Origin: Maribacter sp.
Lineage (GTDB): Bacteria; Bacteroidota; Bacteroidia; Flavobacteriales; Flavobacteriaceae
Direction: 5' to 3'
Assembly: GCA_018679695.1 (NCBI GenBank)
Contig: JAHHKH010000045.1
Coordinates: 1-25,166, forward strand
DNA: 25,166 bases
Part shown: positions 24,465 to 25,166 of the stretch, one piece after another
Layout of the letters: each line of letters starts with the position of its first letter
Position numbering within the stretch: position 1 is the first letter of the stretch
The notes under the pieces: generated by a model
Told to the model about the DNA's origin: nothing
Seen by the model: only the letters and a program-made list of their open reading frames with translations
The model's database searches: none
Program-made: the position numbers and the translations under genes

Positions 24465-25166
24465 ATGAAAAACTTAAAAAATAATTATTTAAAATTCACG
24501 CTTCTTTTAGGACTCATAGTTGTTATCAACGCAAGTTGTGAACGGGAAGTTTCAGATGAGGTTGAGTTTGCCACTTTTCCAAATAACCCAGAGATATTTA
24601 TAGATGGCTTTAGTGGAGGACTGGAATACTTACCTTTTGGTGGTTCAAAACTAGATGCGTTCTCTGTAGATGATGAAGTAAAATATCAAGGAACGGCATC
24701 CATGAGATTTGATATTCCAAACTTCGGAGATCCCACTGGTTCTTTTGCAGGGGCTATTTTTCCTGATATGGGCGGTCGAGACCTGTCTGGTTATGATGCG
24801 CTCACCTTTTGGGCTAAAGCAACCAAGGCAGCGACAATCAATGAAATAGGCTTTGGAAATGATTTTGGAGAAAATAAATATCTTGTTACCAAACAAAATC
24901 TGCGAATAAGTACCGGATGGGCTAAATATGTTATCCCTATCCCTGATCCTTTTAAACTAACTGTGGAAAAAGGACTATTCTGGTATTCTGAAGGCCCTGA
25001 GAATGGTGATGGCTATTCCTTTTGGATAGACGAGTTACAATTTGAAAAATTGGGCACGGTAGCACAGCCACAGCCAGCAATATTCTATGGGGAAGATTTA
25101 GTGGCAGAAGCATTCCTTGATATTGAAGGACTTATTCCACGTGAAGGGCTAACCCAAACCTTTAAC
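24465..25166 (+). CDS. Surface-type lipoprotein with carbohydrate-binding-like domain (3' end beyond window)
   Basis: The visible 234 residues have no stop before the window edge. A lipoprotein signal (LLLGLIVVINA) ends in lipobox INASC, with Cys25 lipidated, followed by acidic residues (EREVSDEVE) that suit surface export in Bacteroidota. Residues about 43-195 form a beta-sandwich like CBM11/CIA30-type galactose-binding folds: FIDGFSGG, KYQGTASMRFDI, LSGYDALTFWAKAT, and a closing YSFWIDELQFEKLG. After a Pro/Gln linker (AQPQPA) a second domain, possibly Ig-like, begins at about residue 205. A glycan-binding role at the cell surface is inferred from the fold and its place beside the glycosidase-barrel gene. 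Confidence 0.8.
   Translation, partial: MKNLKNNYLKFTLLLGLIVVINASCEREVSDEVEFATFPNNPEIFIDGFSGGLEYLPFGGSKLDAFSVDDEVKYQGTASMRFDIPNFGDPTGSFAGAIFPDMGGRDLSGYDALTFWAKATKAATINEIGFGNDFGENKYLVTKQNLRISTGWAKYVIPIPDPFKLTVEKGLFWYSEGPENGDGYSFWIDELQFEKLGTVAQPQPAIFYGEDLVAEAFLDIEGLIPREGLTQTFN

Noticed and set aside
24651..24896. Reverse-strand open frame of 81 codons near the right end
   Set aside because: It is antisense to the lipoprotein gene, whose lipobox and beta-sandwich pattern are clear.

Overview
The window looks like chromosome from a marine-type member of the Flavobacteriaceae (Bacteroidota). Supporting signs are moderate-to-low GC, Bacteroidota -7 promoter boxes (TAnnTTTG) in front of several genes, the fur-purA pair, an OstA-like protein, tandem DUF368 proteins, a repeated DUF349 protein, GH97 and GH109-type enzymes, and a propeller/Y_Y_Y/LuxR regulator. 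No rRNA, tRNA, CRISPR array, insertion sequence or phage gene was seen. There is no gap above 300 bases between genes; the largest are 17933-18203 and 21024-21270.

Layout. (1) 1-1888: the possible tail of a Rel/SpoT-type gene, then fur and purA, closed by a strong hairpin terminator. (2) 1994-7601: a tight four-gene operon of exported sugar enzymes (GH97, a GH109-type NAD-dependent glycosidase, a DUF1080/3-keto-glycoside hydrolase lipoprotein, and a second Tat-exported Gfo/Idh/MocA oxidoreductase), ending at a terminator shared with a convergent SRPBCC gene. (3) 8178-17469: a housekeeping and envelope block on the + strand: OstA/LptA-like protein, class III aminotransferase, TPR protein, two DUF368 polyprenyl-phosphate transporter-like proteins, shikimate dehydrogenase and a DUF349 repeat protein, followed by a convergent two-CBS protein. 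(4) 18204-25166: the start of a probable polysaccharide utilisation locus: a membrane-tethered propeller/LuxR regulator, a 1060-residue protein joining a clan-A glycosidase barrel to a predicted outer-membrane beta-barrel, and the first 234 residues of a surface-type lipoprotein with a carbohydrate-binding-like domain. The locus continues past the right edge.

How the genes may work together. Region 2 reads as an envelope pathway in which a probably retaining alpha-galactosidase-type GH97 and a GH109 enzyme release alpha-linked sugars, while the Gfo/Idh enzyme and the DUF1080 protein could run oxidation-assisted (3-keto) cleavage of glycosides. Region 4 reads as sensing (regulator), surface binding (lipoprotein) and cleavage coupled to the outer membrane (fusion protein). 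The substrates are not determined by the sequence. The most unusual items are the glycosidase/beta-barrel fusion and the oxidative glycosidase operon.
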